Part shown: in pieces, positions 1 to 7,100 of the stretch
How the letters are laid out: every line of letters starts with the position of its first letter
Position numbering within the stretch: position 1 is the first letter of the stretch
Origin: a bacterium HR23
GTDB taxonomy: Bacteria > Chloroflexota > Dehalococcoidia > Lucifugimonadales > HRBIN23
NCBI GenBank assembly: GCA_002923335.1
Contig: BEHZ01000048.1
Location: 1 to 11,702 of the forward strand
Direction: 5' to 3'
Length of the DNA: 11,702 nt
Translations under genes and position numbers: made by a program
The notes under the pieces: generated by a model
The model's input: only the letters and a program-made list of their open reading frames with translations
The model's database searches: none
What the model was told of the DNA's origin: nothing

Positions 1-314
1 TCTTTGCCCAGCGGGCGGTGCCGCCTGCTGGAGTTGTGCTGGCAGGGGGCACGGCCAACCTGCGGGGGATGGACACCCTTTTCCGGGAGGGGCTGGAGAC
101 CCCGGTGCGGGTGGCGTTGCCCCGAGGTGTGGAGGGGCTTCCCCGGGAGATGCAGGACCCTTCTTACTCGGCGGTGGTGGGTGCCCTGCTCTGGGGGACT
201 CGCCAGGCCATCTCCCATCGTTTGGCACGGGGGGCGCAGAACGGACACAAGGGGAGGCATATGAGCGTGGTCGTGAACTGGCTGCGGGAGCGCGCCAGGC
301 GGGTTGCCCTGTGA
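1..314 (+). CDS. ftsA: Cell division protein FtsA, C-terminal part (5' end outside window)
   Basis: The reading frame is open from base 3 to a TGA at 312-314, giving about 103 residues. FtsA is the actin-like ATPase that tethers FtsZ to the inner face of the cytoplasmic membrane and recruits later division proteins. The visible part includes the typical C-terminal ATP-site motif (GVVLAGGTANLRGMD), then a DPSYSAVVGALLWG segment matching the last helix of the FtsA core. The protein ends in a short amphipathic, Arg-rich helix (VVVNWLRERARRVAL), as expected for the FtsA membrane-targeting tail. ftsZ follows on the same strand after 35 bases, the classical order, so the two are probably co-transcribed. 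UGA is the stop here, which argues against a reassigned UGA in this genome. The N-terminal domains cannot be seen. Confidence 0.85.
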   Translation, partial: FAQRAVPPAGVVLAGGTANLRGMDTLFREGLETPVRVALPRGVEGLPREMQDPSYSAVVGALLWGTRQAISHRLARGAQNGHKGRHMSVVVNWLRERARRVAL

Positions 315-349
315 ACAGCAGGGCCTAGATGATGGAGAAGGAGGTCTCT

Positions 350-1470
350 ATGGGCATACTGCAACAGAACTTCAAGGCGGATTCCCTGGGCACCCCTGTC
401 ATCAAGGTGGTGGGCATCGGTGGGGGCGGCTCCAACGCCGTCAGCCGAATGTTCCGGGAGCCTATCCCCGGTGTGGAATACTATGTGGTGAACACCGATG
501 TGCAGGCTCTCTCCCGCTCAGAGGTCCCTAACCGGATCGCCATCGGGGAGAAGTTGACCCGCGGCATGGGGGTGGGAGGCAACCCGGACCTGGGACGGCA
601 GGCGGCGGAGGAGAGTCGGGATGACCTGGCGGAGGTGTTGAAAGGAGCAGATATGGTCTTCCTGGCGGCGGGCATGGGCGGTGGCACCGGCACAGGAGCA
701 TCCCTATTGTGGCGGAAATCTGTAAGGAAGTGGGGGCGCTCACCGTCGCCGTGATTACCAAGCCCTTCTCCTTTGAAGGCCCCAAGCGCCGGCGCATCGC
801 CGAGGACGGTATCCACCGCCTCAAGGACAAGGTGGATGCTCTCATTACCATCCCCAACGACCGGCTGAAGATGGTGCTCACCGACCAGAAACTGACGGTG
901 AACAACGCCTTCCGCCTGGCCGATGAGGTGTTGCGCCAGGGGGTGCAGGCCATCGCCGAACTGGTTACCATCCCCGGGGAAATCAATCTGGACTTCGCCG
1001 ATGTGCGGGCGGTGCTCACGGGGAGCGGGCCGGCGTGGCTGGGCATCGGCCGGGCACGGGGCGAGCGCCGTGCCGAAGAGGCGGCCCGTGCCGCTATCTC
1101 CTGCCCTCTGCTGGATTACACCATGGACGGGGCCAAGGGCATCCTCTTCAACATTACCGGGGGTGACAACCTCACTCTGGCGGAGGTGCACCAGGCAGCC
1201 GAGCACATCAGCCAGAACGCCGACCCAGAGGCGGCCATCTTCTTCGGCATGGTGCAGGACCCCAAGATGGAGGACGAGGTGAAGATCACCGTCATCGCCA
1301 CGGGCTTCCCCGGCGAGGCTGTGGTGAGCCAGAAGATGGACGAGTTTGAGAGGCTCATGACCACCGGTAAACTGCCCGACCTGGACCTCCCGCCCTTCCT
1401 GCGGGAGCGCACGCCCGCCGCTTCGCCGGCCCCTGCTCGTCCTCGCAACCCCACCAACGGCTATCGCTAA
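350..1470 (+). CDS. ftsZ: Cell division GTPase FtsZ, interrupted by a one-base frameshift
   Basis: FtsZ is the tubulin-like GTPase that polymerises into the division ring. The ATG at 350 is chosen because AAGGAGG (338-344) sits 5 bases upstream; an ATG at 329 lies before that site. Visible motifs: nucleotide-binding GIGGGGSNAV (about residues 22-31), NTDVQAL, the tubulin signature GMGGGTGTG (108-116), the T7 catalytic loop NLDFADVRAVL (about 213-223), and the C-terminal FtsA-binding peptide DLPPFLRER followed by about 18 extra residues. The frame breaks at the C run 702-704: after GTGA-S the protein continues correctly (PIVAEICKEVGALTVAV) only in the -1 frame. Restoring one C gives 373 aa, the usual family length. 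Both halves are otherwise intact, so an assembly or sequencing error is more likely than a dead gene. A strong terminator follows. Confidence 0.93.
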
Positions 1471-1495
1471 CTCCTGCGCCTGGTTTCCCCTTTTC

Positions 1496-1532
1496 CATGG
1501 GGCCCCGTGGGCAGCGGGGCCCCGTGTTTTTT
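1496..1532 (+). terminator. Rho-independent terminator of the ftsA-ftsZ operon
   Basis: A 12-bp stem (1496-1507 with 1515-1526, one G-T wobble, core GGGGCCCCG/CGGGGCCCC) closes a 7-base loop (TGGGCAG) and is followed directly by TTTTTT (1527-1532). It lies 26 bases after the ftsZ stop codon, in the correct orientation. Confidence 0.92.
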
Positions 1533-1554
1533 GCCGTGTCCCGAAGGGATGTCC

Positions 1555-1583
1555 TTGACAGGGCAGGGCGCTTTGAGTATCCA
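1555..1583 (+). promoter_or_regulatory. Probable sigma-70 type promoter for the fmdB-M20 pair
   Basis: TTGACA (1555-1560) is a perfect -35 box. After a 17-base spacer comes TATCCA (1578-1583), a partial -10 box. The site lies just after the ftsZ terminator and 55 bases before the zinc-ribbon gene, so it fits a new transcription unit. The korA promoter has the same TTGACA-N17-TATCC pattern. Confidence 0.6.
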
Positions 1584-1637
1584 TAAAAGTAGAGCGGGGG
1601 CCTGACGCCCGATAAACAACGGGAGGAGGTGCAACTG

Positions 1638-1847
1638 ATGCCCATCTACGAATATCAGTGCTCCTCGTGCCAGCATATCTTTGAACTGCGCCGTTCCTAC
1701 GCCGAAGCAGACGCTCCTACCCAGTGTCCCAAGTGCGGTCACGGGGGTGCCCGCCGGCTTGTTTCGGTCTTTGGTGCAAAGACAGGCTCCTACCTGCGCC
1801 CGCCGGAGAAGGATGCCTACCGTGGCACCCCTACCCCTTCCGCCTAA
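1638..1847 (+). CDS. FmdB-family putative regulatory zinc-ribbon protein
   Basis: A 69-residue protein starting MPIYEYQCSSC, the hallmark N-terminus of the FmdB family (CxxC_CxxC_SSSS). The ATG at 1638 is preferred over a GTG at 1629 because GGAGGAGGT (1622-1630) ends 7 bases before it and because family members begin with MPIYEY. Two Cys pairs, C8-x2-C11 and C30-x2-C33, form a single zinc ribbon. A basic, Ser/Thr/Pro-containing tail without clear structure follows. FmdB was named for a suspected role in formamidase/amidase regulation, but the function of most homologues is unknown, so no specific role is assigned. It is the first gene after a promoter; the M20 peptidase gene follows after 74 bases on the same strand, making co-transcription likely. 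Confidence 0.85.
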   Translation: MPIYEYQCSSCQHIFELRRSYAEADAPTQCPKCGHGGARRLVSVFGAKTGSYLRPPEKDAYRGTPTPSA

Positions 1848-1921
1848 GCCCATCCACCGGGTCGTCATGACCAGGGGCAATCCCCGGGCCTGCACGGCCG
1901 AGAAGAACCGAAAGGGGTGAG

Positions 1922-3274
1922 ATGGACGAGCGTATACGGGCGTATGTCCTGTCCCACCGGGATCAAGCCCTGAGGGACCTGGAGCGTTTATGCAATCAGC
2001 CCAGCGTGAGCGCCCAACACCTGGGGCTGGAGGAGTGTGCCCTTCTGGCCAAGGCTATGCTGGAGGAGGCGGGTTTCACCGTCCGCCTCTTCTCTGTTCC
2101 CGGAGGAGCCCCTGTCGTCTATGCCGAGCAGAGGGGACGCTCGCCCCGCGCCGTCCTTATTTACGACCATTATGATGTTCAGCCCCCGGAGCCTCTGGAG
2201 TTGTGGCAGTCGTCCCCTTTTACCCTTACCATCCGGGATGGGAGGGCATATGGGCGGGGCGTCTCGGATGACAAGGGGTGCTTCGCCGCCCGCCTGAACG
2301 CCGTGAAGGCGTGGAGGGCGGTGTATGGGGTGCTCCCATGCACCGTCCGCTGGGTGCTGGAGGGGGAGGAGGAGATAGGGAGCCCCCATCTGGGGGGGTG
2401 GGTGGCGGAGCATCGGGAACTCCTGCAGGCCGAGGGGTGTATCTGGGAAGGGGGAGGGGTGAACTGGGCGGGGCATCCCACCATCACCCTGGGGCTGAAG
2501 GGGATAGCCTATGTGGAACTGGTGGCACGGGGGGGCAACCGGGATGTTCACTCTTCCTATGGGGCGGTGGTGCCCAACCCCGCGTGGCGCTTGGTGTGGG
2601 CCTTGTCCACCATCAAGGGGCCGGGGGAAAGGGTGCGCATCCGGGGCTTCTACGACCGGGTGCGCCGTCCCACCCGCCAGGAACGGGAGGCCCTGCGCCT
2701 TCTGCCCGAGGAGGACCAGCACCTGGCCGAGAGCCTGGGTCTGAAGCTGTTCGTGAAAGGTGTGCGGGGCTATGCCTTCCGCCGGCGCCTCTACTTTGAG
2801 CCGTCCTGCTCTATCTGCGGCATTGTGGGGGGCTACACAGGACCGGGCACCAAGACCATCGTGCCGGCCGAGGCTCGGGCTAAGGTGGACTTCCGCCTGG
2901 TGCCCGATCAGCGCCCGGAGGAGGTAGTGGCCCTTCTGCGGGAGCATCTGCGCACCCACGGCTTCGGGGACATTGAGGTAGTGGAGCATCCCGGGGGGAG
3001 CGCTCCGGCCCGCACCCCGCTGGATAGCCCCTGGGTGCGTCTGGTAGCCGAGTGCGCTCGGGATGCCTATGGGACCACCCCGGTGCTGGTGCCCACCATG
3101 CCGGGGAGCGGGCCGATGTGCTATTTTACAGGGCTAGGCTTGCCCGTTGCCATGGCAGCGGGCACGGGCCACCCCGATAACCGTATCCATGCCCCCAACG
3201 AGAACATCCGCCTGGAGGACTACGAGAAGGCCATCCTGCACATGGCCAGCGTCCTGGAGGCGCTAGGGCGCTAG
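1922..3274 (+). CDS. M20-family metallopeptidase (dipeptidase-like)
   Basis: A 450-residue cytosolic-type zinc (or Mn/Co) hydrolase of the M20/ArgE/DapE/CNDP superfamily, which cleaves dipeptides or acyl-amino acids. Motifs in order: YDHYDVQP with metal ligand H83 and D85; GRGVSDDKG with bridging ligand D116; EGEEEIGS with catalytic base E150 and ligand E151; an acidic residue in IWEGG (E176) at the expected next ligand position; VHSSYG (H210) and NP near 220, in the lid/dimerisation domain; GSGPM (395-399); and RIHAPNEN with the last ligand H423. All core residues are present and the length is normal, so it should be active. Similarity of the motifs to CNDP/PepV-like dipeptidases is clear, but the substrate cannot be read from sequence. 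AAGGGGTGAG precedes the ATG. Its 3' end overlaps the convergent minus-strand gene by 12 bases, with no terminator seen. Confidence 0.9.
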   Translation: MDERIRAYVLSHRDQALRDLERLCNQPSVSAQHLGLEECALLAKAMLEEAGFTVRLFSVPGGAPVVYAEQRGRSPRAVLIYDHYDVQPPEPLELWQSSPFTLTIRDGRAYGRGVSDDKGCFAARLNAVKAWRAVYGVLPCTVRWVLEGEEEIGSPHLGGWVAEHRELLQAEGCIWEGGGVNWAGHPTITLGLKGIAYVELVARGGNRDVHSSYGAVVPNPAWRLVWALSTIKGPGERVRIRGFYDRVRRPTRQEREALRLLPEEDQHLAESLGLKLFVKGVRGYAFRRRLYFEPSCSICGIVGGYTGPGTKTIVPAEARAKVDFRLVPDQRPEEVVALLREHLRTHGFGDIEVVEHPGGSAPARTPLDSPWVRLVAECARDAYGTTPVLVPTMPGSGPMCYFTGLGLPVAMAAGTGHPDNRIHAPNENIRLEDYEKAILHMASVLEALGR

Positions 3275-3871
3275 CCCACCGGGCGGAGGGGGGTGGGCCG
3301 AGGCTCCGGCCCTTGTAGGGGTATGCATGCGTTTCCGCCAGAAGGCCTGGAGCACCAGCCCGCGCTCGTCGGCCAGGTGAGGGGTCTCCACCTCAAAAAC
3401 CCCGTGCACCACCAGGTGGTCGTCCTTTTGGTAGAGGCTGACGCTTACGATGCGGTGTCCACGCTCCTCAATGGCTCGGCGCATGTCCTCCACTACACTG
3501 GTCAGGTCCTGGCCGTCCATTTTCACCTGGGCGATGACCTCGTCCACGATAGTATCGCCGTAGACCACAATGGGGTTATTGAGGAGGAAGGCGTTGGGCA
3601 CCTTGATGATGCGCCCGGTGCGGATGCTGGGGAGATGTTCCCCGTCTCCCACTTCCCAGAGGGCGGTGCGCACCGGTCCTACCGAAAGGACATCCCCCTT
3701 GATGATATGGGTGGTGGTGAGGATTTTGATGCGTCGTCCGGGGGTGAGGTGGCCGGTTCGGCGCACCACCACGCCTGCCGACCAGTTCTCCACAAGGGTG
3801 CGGAAGATGAAGGCGAGCCCAACGGTGCCCAGGAGCAGGTTCAGGAAAAGGATGAAGACCATAGGGTTCAT
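3263..3871 (-). CDS. Short MscS-like (mechanosensitive channel beta-domain) membrane protein
   Basis: A 202-residue protein. Residues about 4-25 form one hydrophobic segment (FILFLNLLLGTVGLAF), so it is probably anchored in the cytoplasmic membrane. Residues about 38-105 resemble the MscS beta domain: LTPGRRIKI, IIKGDVLSVGPVRTALWEV, then RTGRIIKVPNAFLLNNPIV, matching the family pattern of a GD.V..V..R.T core followed by PN..L....I. An alpha/beta region like the MscS C-terminal cage follows (to about 175), then a Pro/Ala-rich tail. Unlike real MscS channels it lacks the TM1-TM3 set and the Gly/Ala pore helix. It may be a small MscS-fold protein that is not itself a channel, or one that needs a partner. 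The start at 3871 has only a weak ribosome site; a second ATG lies 3 codons in. It is convergent with the M20 gene and downstream of tRNA-Arg on the same strand. Confidence 0.65.
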   Translation of the reverse strand: MNPMVFILFLNLLLGTVGLAFIFRTLVENWSAGVVVRRTGHLTPGRRIKILTTTHIIKGDVLSVGPVRTALWEVGDGEHLPSIRTGRIIKVPNAFLLNNPIVVYGDTIVDEVIAQVKMDGQDLTSVVEDMRRAIEERGHRIVSVSLYQKDDHLVVHGVFEVETPHLADERGLVLQAFWRKRMHTPTRAGASAHPPPPGGLAP

Positions 3872-3886
3872 CCTGTCAGACCCCGA

Positions 3887-3900
3887 CGCCCCGAAGGGCG
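3887..3900 (-). promoter_or_regulatory. UUCG-tetraloop hairpin in the leader of the MscS-like gene
   Basis: On the minus strand CGCCC-TTCG-GGGCG forms a 5-bp stem with a C(UUCG)G tetraloop, an exceptionally stable RNA hairpin, ending 15 bases before the start codon at 3871. It may stabilise the 5' end of the message or limit initiation; no T-run follows, so it is not a terminator. Confidence 0.4.
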
Positions 3901-3981
3901 CACTGCTATCGGCTTTATGCTAGCGTGTGGAGGCAATGGGGTGCAAGGCGCAGAGGCGTCCAAGAAGGGCTAAAAAGGAAG

Positions 3982-4054
3982 CGTCCCAGGAGGGACTTGA
4001 ACCCCCGACCCGCCGCTTAGAAGGCGGCCGCTCTATCCGCTGAGCTACTGGGAC
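3982..4054 (-). tRNA. tRNA-Arg, anticodon UCU
   Basis: A full cloverleaf reads on the minus strand. The acceptor stem is GTCCCAG (4054-4048) with CTGGGAC (3989-3983). The D stem is GCTC/GAGC with a loop containing the conserved GG. The anticodon stem is GCCGC/GCGGC around loop CTTCTAA, giving anticodon TCT, which reads AGA and AGG arginine codons. A 5-base variable loop is followed by a T stem (one G-T wobble) with TTCAAGT. The discriminator is G (3982). No 3' CCA is encoded, so it must be added by tRNA nucleotidyltransferase. A T-rich stretch (minus strand of 3972-3980) follows the gene, and a good promoter lies directly upstream. Confidence 0.97.
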
Positions 4055-4066
4055 GGCTCCATGCAC

Positions 4067-4096
4067 ATCCTAGTGGGAGGAGGGGATGGGCGTCAA
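4067..4096 (-). promoter_or_regulatory. Promoter of tRNA-Arg
   Basis: On the minus strand TTGACG (4096-4091, five of six consensus) is followed by 18 bases and TAGGAT (4072-4067, four of six). Transcription would start near 4060, only a few bases before the mature tRNA 5' end at 4054, the usual layout for a single tRNA gene. Confidence 0.6.
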
Positions 4097-4120
4097 CCGC
4101 TGCGGCTCTGCAACAAGACG

Positions 4121-4151
4121 AGGAGGGGCGGGTGTTTAGCCCGCCCCTCCT
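4121..4151. terminator. Perfect 12-bp hairpin after the CARDB surface-protein gene
   Basis: AGGAGGGGCGGG (4121-4132) and CCCGCCCCTCCT (4140-4151) are exact inverted repeats around a 7-base loop. The hairpin lies 30 bases beyond the stop of the minus-strand surface-protein gene, between it and the tRNA promoter. No proper T-run follows on either strand (minus strand continues CGTCTTGTTG), so it is a weak intrinsic terminator or a 3'-end stabilising structure. Confidence 0.6.
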
Positions 4152-4181
4152 GGCACCTCAGGGGGTGTTTCCCTGCCGGCG

Positions 4182-7100
4182 TTACCCTCGCCTGCGCAGC
4201 CGCAGGAGCACCACCACAACCACCACTATCACGACCACGGCCACGATGATGCCTACCACCAGACCTGTTGGGAAGGGCCTGGGGGCCGGTGGCACCGGCG
4301 TGGGTGTGGGCGTCGGTCGGACGGGTGTTGGTGTGGGCGGCACCGGCGTGGGAGTGGGCACCACCGCCGTCGGCGTAGGTGTCGGTGGCACCGGTGTGGG
4401 CGTCGGCGTCGGCGGGCGCGGTGTCGGTGTCGGCGTGGGGGTAGGCGGCCGCGGCGTCGGCGTGGGTGTGGGGGTGGGAGTCGGCGGCGGCTGGACCGTT
4501 ACCCTGCCTACCTCTACCGTCTGGGTGTCGAAGCGCACCGACACCGTGTAGGTGCCGGGGGTGTCCAGGGTAATGGCGGGTTCCAGGACACGCCCCGTGC
4601 CGGGGTCAATGGTCTGGGCCGGCACCGCCGTCTCACGGGTAACGGGTCCGGCGGCCACGATTGTGGCCTGGAAGCGTGGCTCGGTGGCTCCGCCGATGTT
4701 GGTAGCGGAGAAGGCAACGGTGAAGGGCCGGCCGGCAACGGGGCGCTCCGGCTCAATGCGCACCGGGGCGACGGTGTAGCGGGCGGGTGTGGGCGGAGGC
4801 ACCGCCCGCAGGGTGAGGGTCTTGGCCCCAATGACGGGCACCTCCAGGCGCAGGGTATAAGTGGCCTCCACGCCCTCCACAGGAGTGAAGAAGAAGGTGG
4901 CGGAGGCGGTTCCGCCGGCGGGCACCACCAGGGACTGGACGCCCTGGAGCACATCGTTGGCGTAGAGGCGCACTTCTACAACGCCGGGGGCAGCGCCCCG
5001 GTTGGTCACGGGCAGGGAGACCTGCACCGCCTTGCCCGCATCCACCCGGGCTGGGAGGGCGGGCGGTTCGCCCAGGGCGATGTCGGCGACGGCAGGCCTG
5101 CGGGCGACCGTTACCTGGCCCGTCAGGTCGCCTACCCGCAGGGTGAAGGTGCCCTCCCTGTCGGGCATGACCACGGCAAAGGCGAGGGTGCGGGTCTCGC
5201 CCGCGGGCACCGTTACCTGGGCAGAGGCGACGGCGGTGCCGTCCAGCAGCAGGGCCTGGGTGAGAGTGCCCTCGGCGGTGCCGCGGTTGGTAACCTGGGC
5301 GGTTACCTGCACCGATCCGCCCGGCTCCACGGCGGACGGCTCAATGCGCAGGTCGGAGAGGACGGGCTGGAAAGCGGCGGGCGGGCGCGCCACTGCCAGG
5401 AGGACGAAGGTGGAGAAGCCCTGCGGAGAGACCGCCTCAAAGGTGGCCCGCCCCTCTTGGCTCTCCACCAGGCGGGTGGCCAGGAAGGAGACCTGACCAT
5501 CGTCGGAGCGCCGGCCGATGCGCACCTGGCCGGCCCCGCCCACTTTGTCCACCCAGGCCTGCCCCACCGTCATGCGGACACGCACCTCACCCACCGTGGT
5601 GCCGGGGCGCAGGTCGGTGTCCACGGCGGTGGCGAAGGCCACGTCCCTTACCGTCAACCCCTCCCGGCCGGCCAGGGCCTGGAACTGGGCTAGGACATCG
5701 GGGAGCACCGTCTTGCTGTTGGCGACGCCCAGCCTGAACTCGTCGGGGGGCAGGTCCACCAGCAGGGCCTCAAAGGTGCTCTCCACCCGGCCGACGGCGG
5801 GGTCCTGCTGGCTGAAGTCGTTGGCGGTGGAGGGCAGGAGGGCACGCAGTTCCCGCACCCGACCCTGGGCGGTGGTGGGGTCAAGGCGTTGCAGGGGCTC
5901 CACCTTGGCCACCACGGTCAAGATGAGGTTGCCCCGCTCGTCCCGCACCTCAATGGTAACCGTGTCCCGTCCGTCAAAGCGGGCGCCCGTAACCGGGTCG
6001 GTGAAGGGCTGGGTAAGGGAGGCGCCCGGAGGCACCGTGAGGACGATGGCCAGTTGTTGCTGTTGCTGAGGGGCCGGGCGCTCGCCGGGGCTCCAGGTCT
6101 CCCCCACCAGTTGGAAGCGCTCCTCGGCCCTCAGGACGGCCAGGGGGGTGGAGGGTGTCGGCGGAAGCAGTTGCACCATGCGGAACCAGCGGCCCCACGG
6201 CGGGCGAACGACGGGGCGCGCCAGTTTCACAAAGGTGGTAACCGCCGTTGCTCCGTCGGCAGTGCAGGTTACCGTGTATTGGCCGGGGAGTCCGTCCTGG
6301 GCGAAGGCGAAGAAGCGGGTCTGCCCGGCGCCGATGATGCCGGCGGTCTGGAAGACGGTGCCCACAGGGGCGCCGTTACGGGTCTCGGTGCAGGTGAGGG
6401 TGAAGGGACCGGCGGCGCCCTGGTTGACCAGGATCACGTGCTTCACCACGGGGAAGCCGGCGAAGGTGAACAGCGGGAATGCCTGGACGTTGGCCAGCAG
6501 TCGCGGGCCGACTACCGTGAAGGTAGCAGAGACCCCGCCCACGGTAACGGTGTGTGTCCCGACCTGTGTGCTGGAGAGGGTCAGGGTGTTGATGCGCACC
6601 TGCCCGCCGGCGAGGGTGCCGGTGAGGGTGCCTACCGCTGTGCCGTCCAGCAGGACGGGGAAGGTGTAGGGGCCGGGCGCCTGCCCCAGGTTAGCCTTGA
6701 CCACCTGGACCAATACCGGCTGGCCGATTCCCACGATGGACGGCGTTACCGTAACGGCCAAGACCCTGATGTCGGCCGGACGCGGCGTGGGGGTTGGGGT
6801 AGGCGTCGGCGTCAAGGGCGCTGGCGTCGGTGTAGGCGTCGGTGGCACGGGTGTGGGCGTCGGCGGCACCGGCGTGGGCGTTGGTGGCACAGGCGTGGGT
6901 GTCGGCACCGGCGTCGGCGTTGGTGTGGGTGGCACAGGCGTGGGTGTCGGCACCGGTGTCGGTGTGGGCGTTGGTGGCACCGGCGTGGGCGTCGGTGGCA
7001 CGGGTGTGGGCGTCGGCGGCACAGGCGTGGGCGTTGGTGGCACCGGCGTGGGTGGGGGCGGTGGCGGAGGTGTCGGAGTGGGTGTCGGAGCCACGACCTG

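Noticed and set aside
701..705. Programmed -1 frameshift in ftsZ
   Set aside because: There is no slippery heptamer and no obvious stimulatory structure considered necessary; ftsZ is not known to use frameshifting. A missing C in a C run is simpler.
481..1584. 367-residue open frame on the minus strand across ftsZ
   Set aside because: It lies antisense to a clear ftsZ, runs through its terminator, and its protein is His/Gly/Pro-rich with no recognisable motif; it is a shadow of GC-rich coding sequence.
1988..2989. 333-residue minus-strand open frame opposite the M20 gene
   Set aside because: The M20 peptidase on the plus strand keeps all its metal-binding motifs, and the antisense product has no family features.
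4121..4151. CRISPR or transposon end suggested by the perfect 12-bp inverted repeat
   Set aside because: It occurs once, has a 7-base loop, and sits just after a stop codon, all fitting a 3'-end hairpin; no spacer series or transposase is present.
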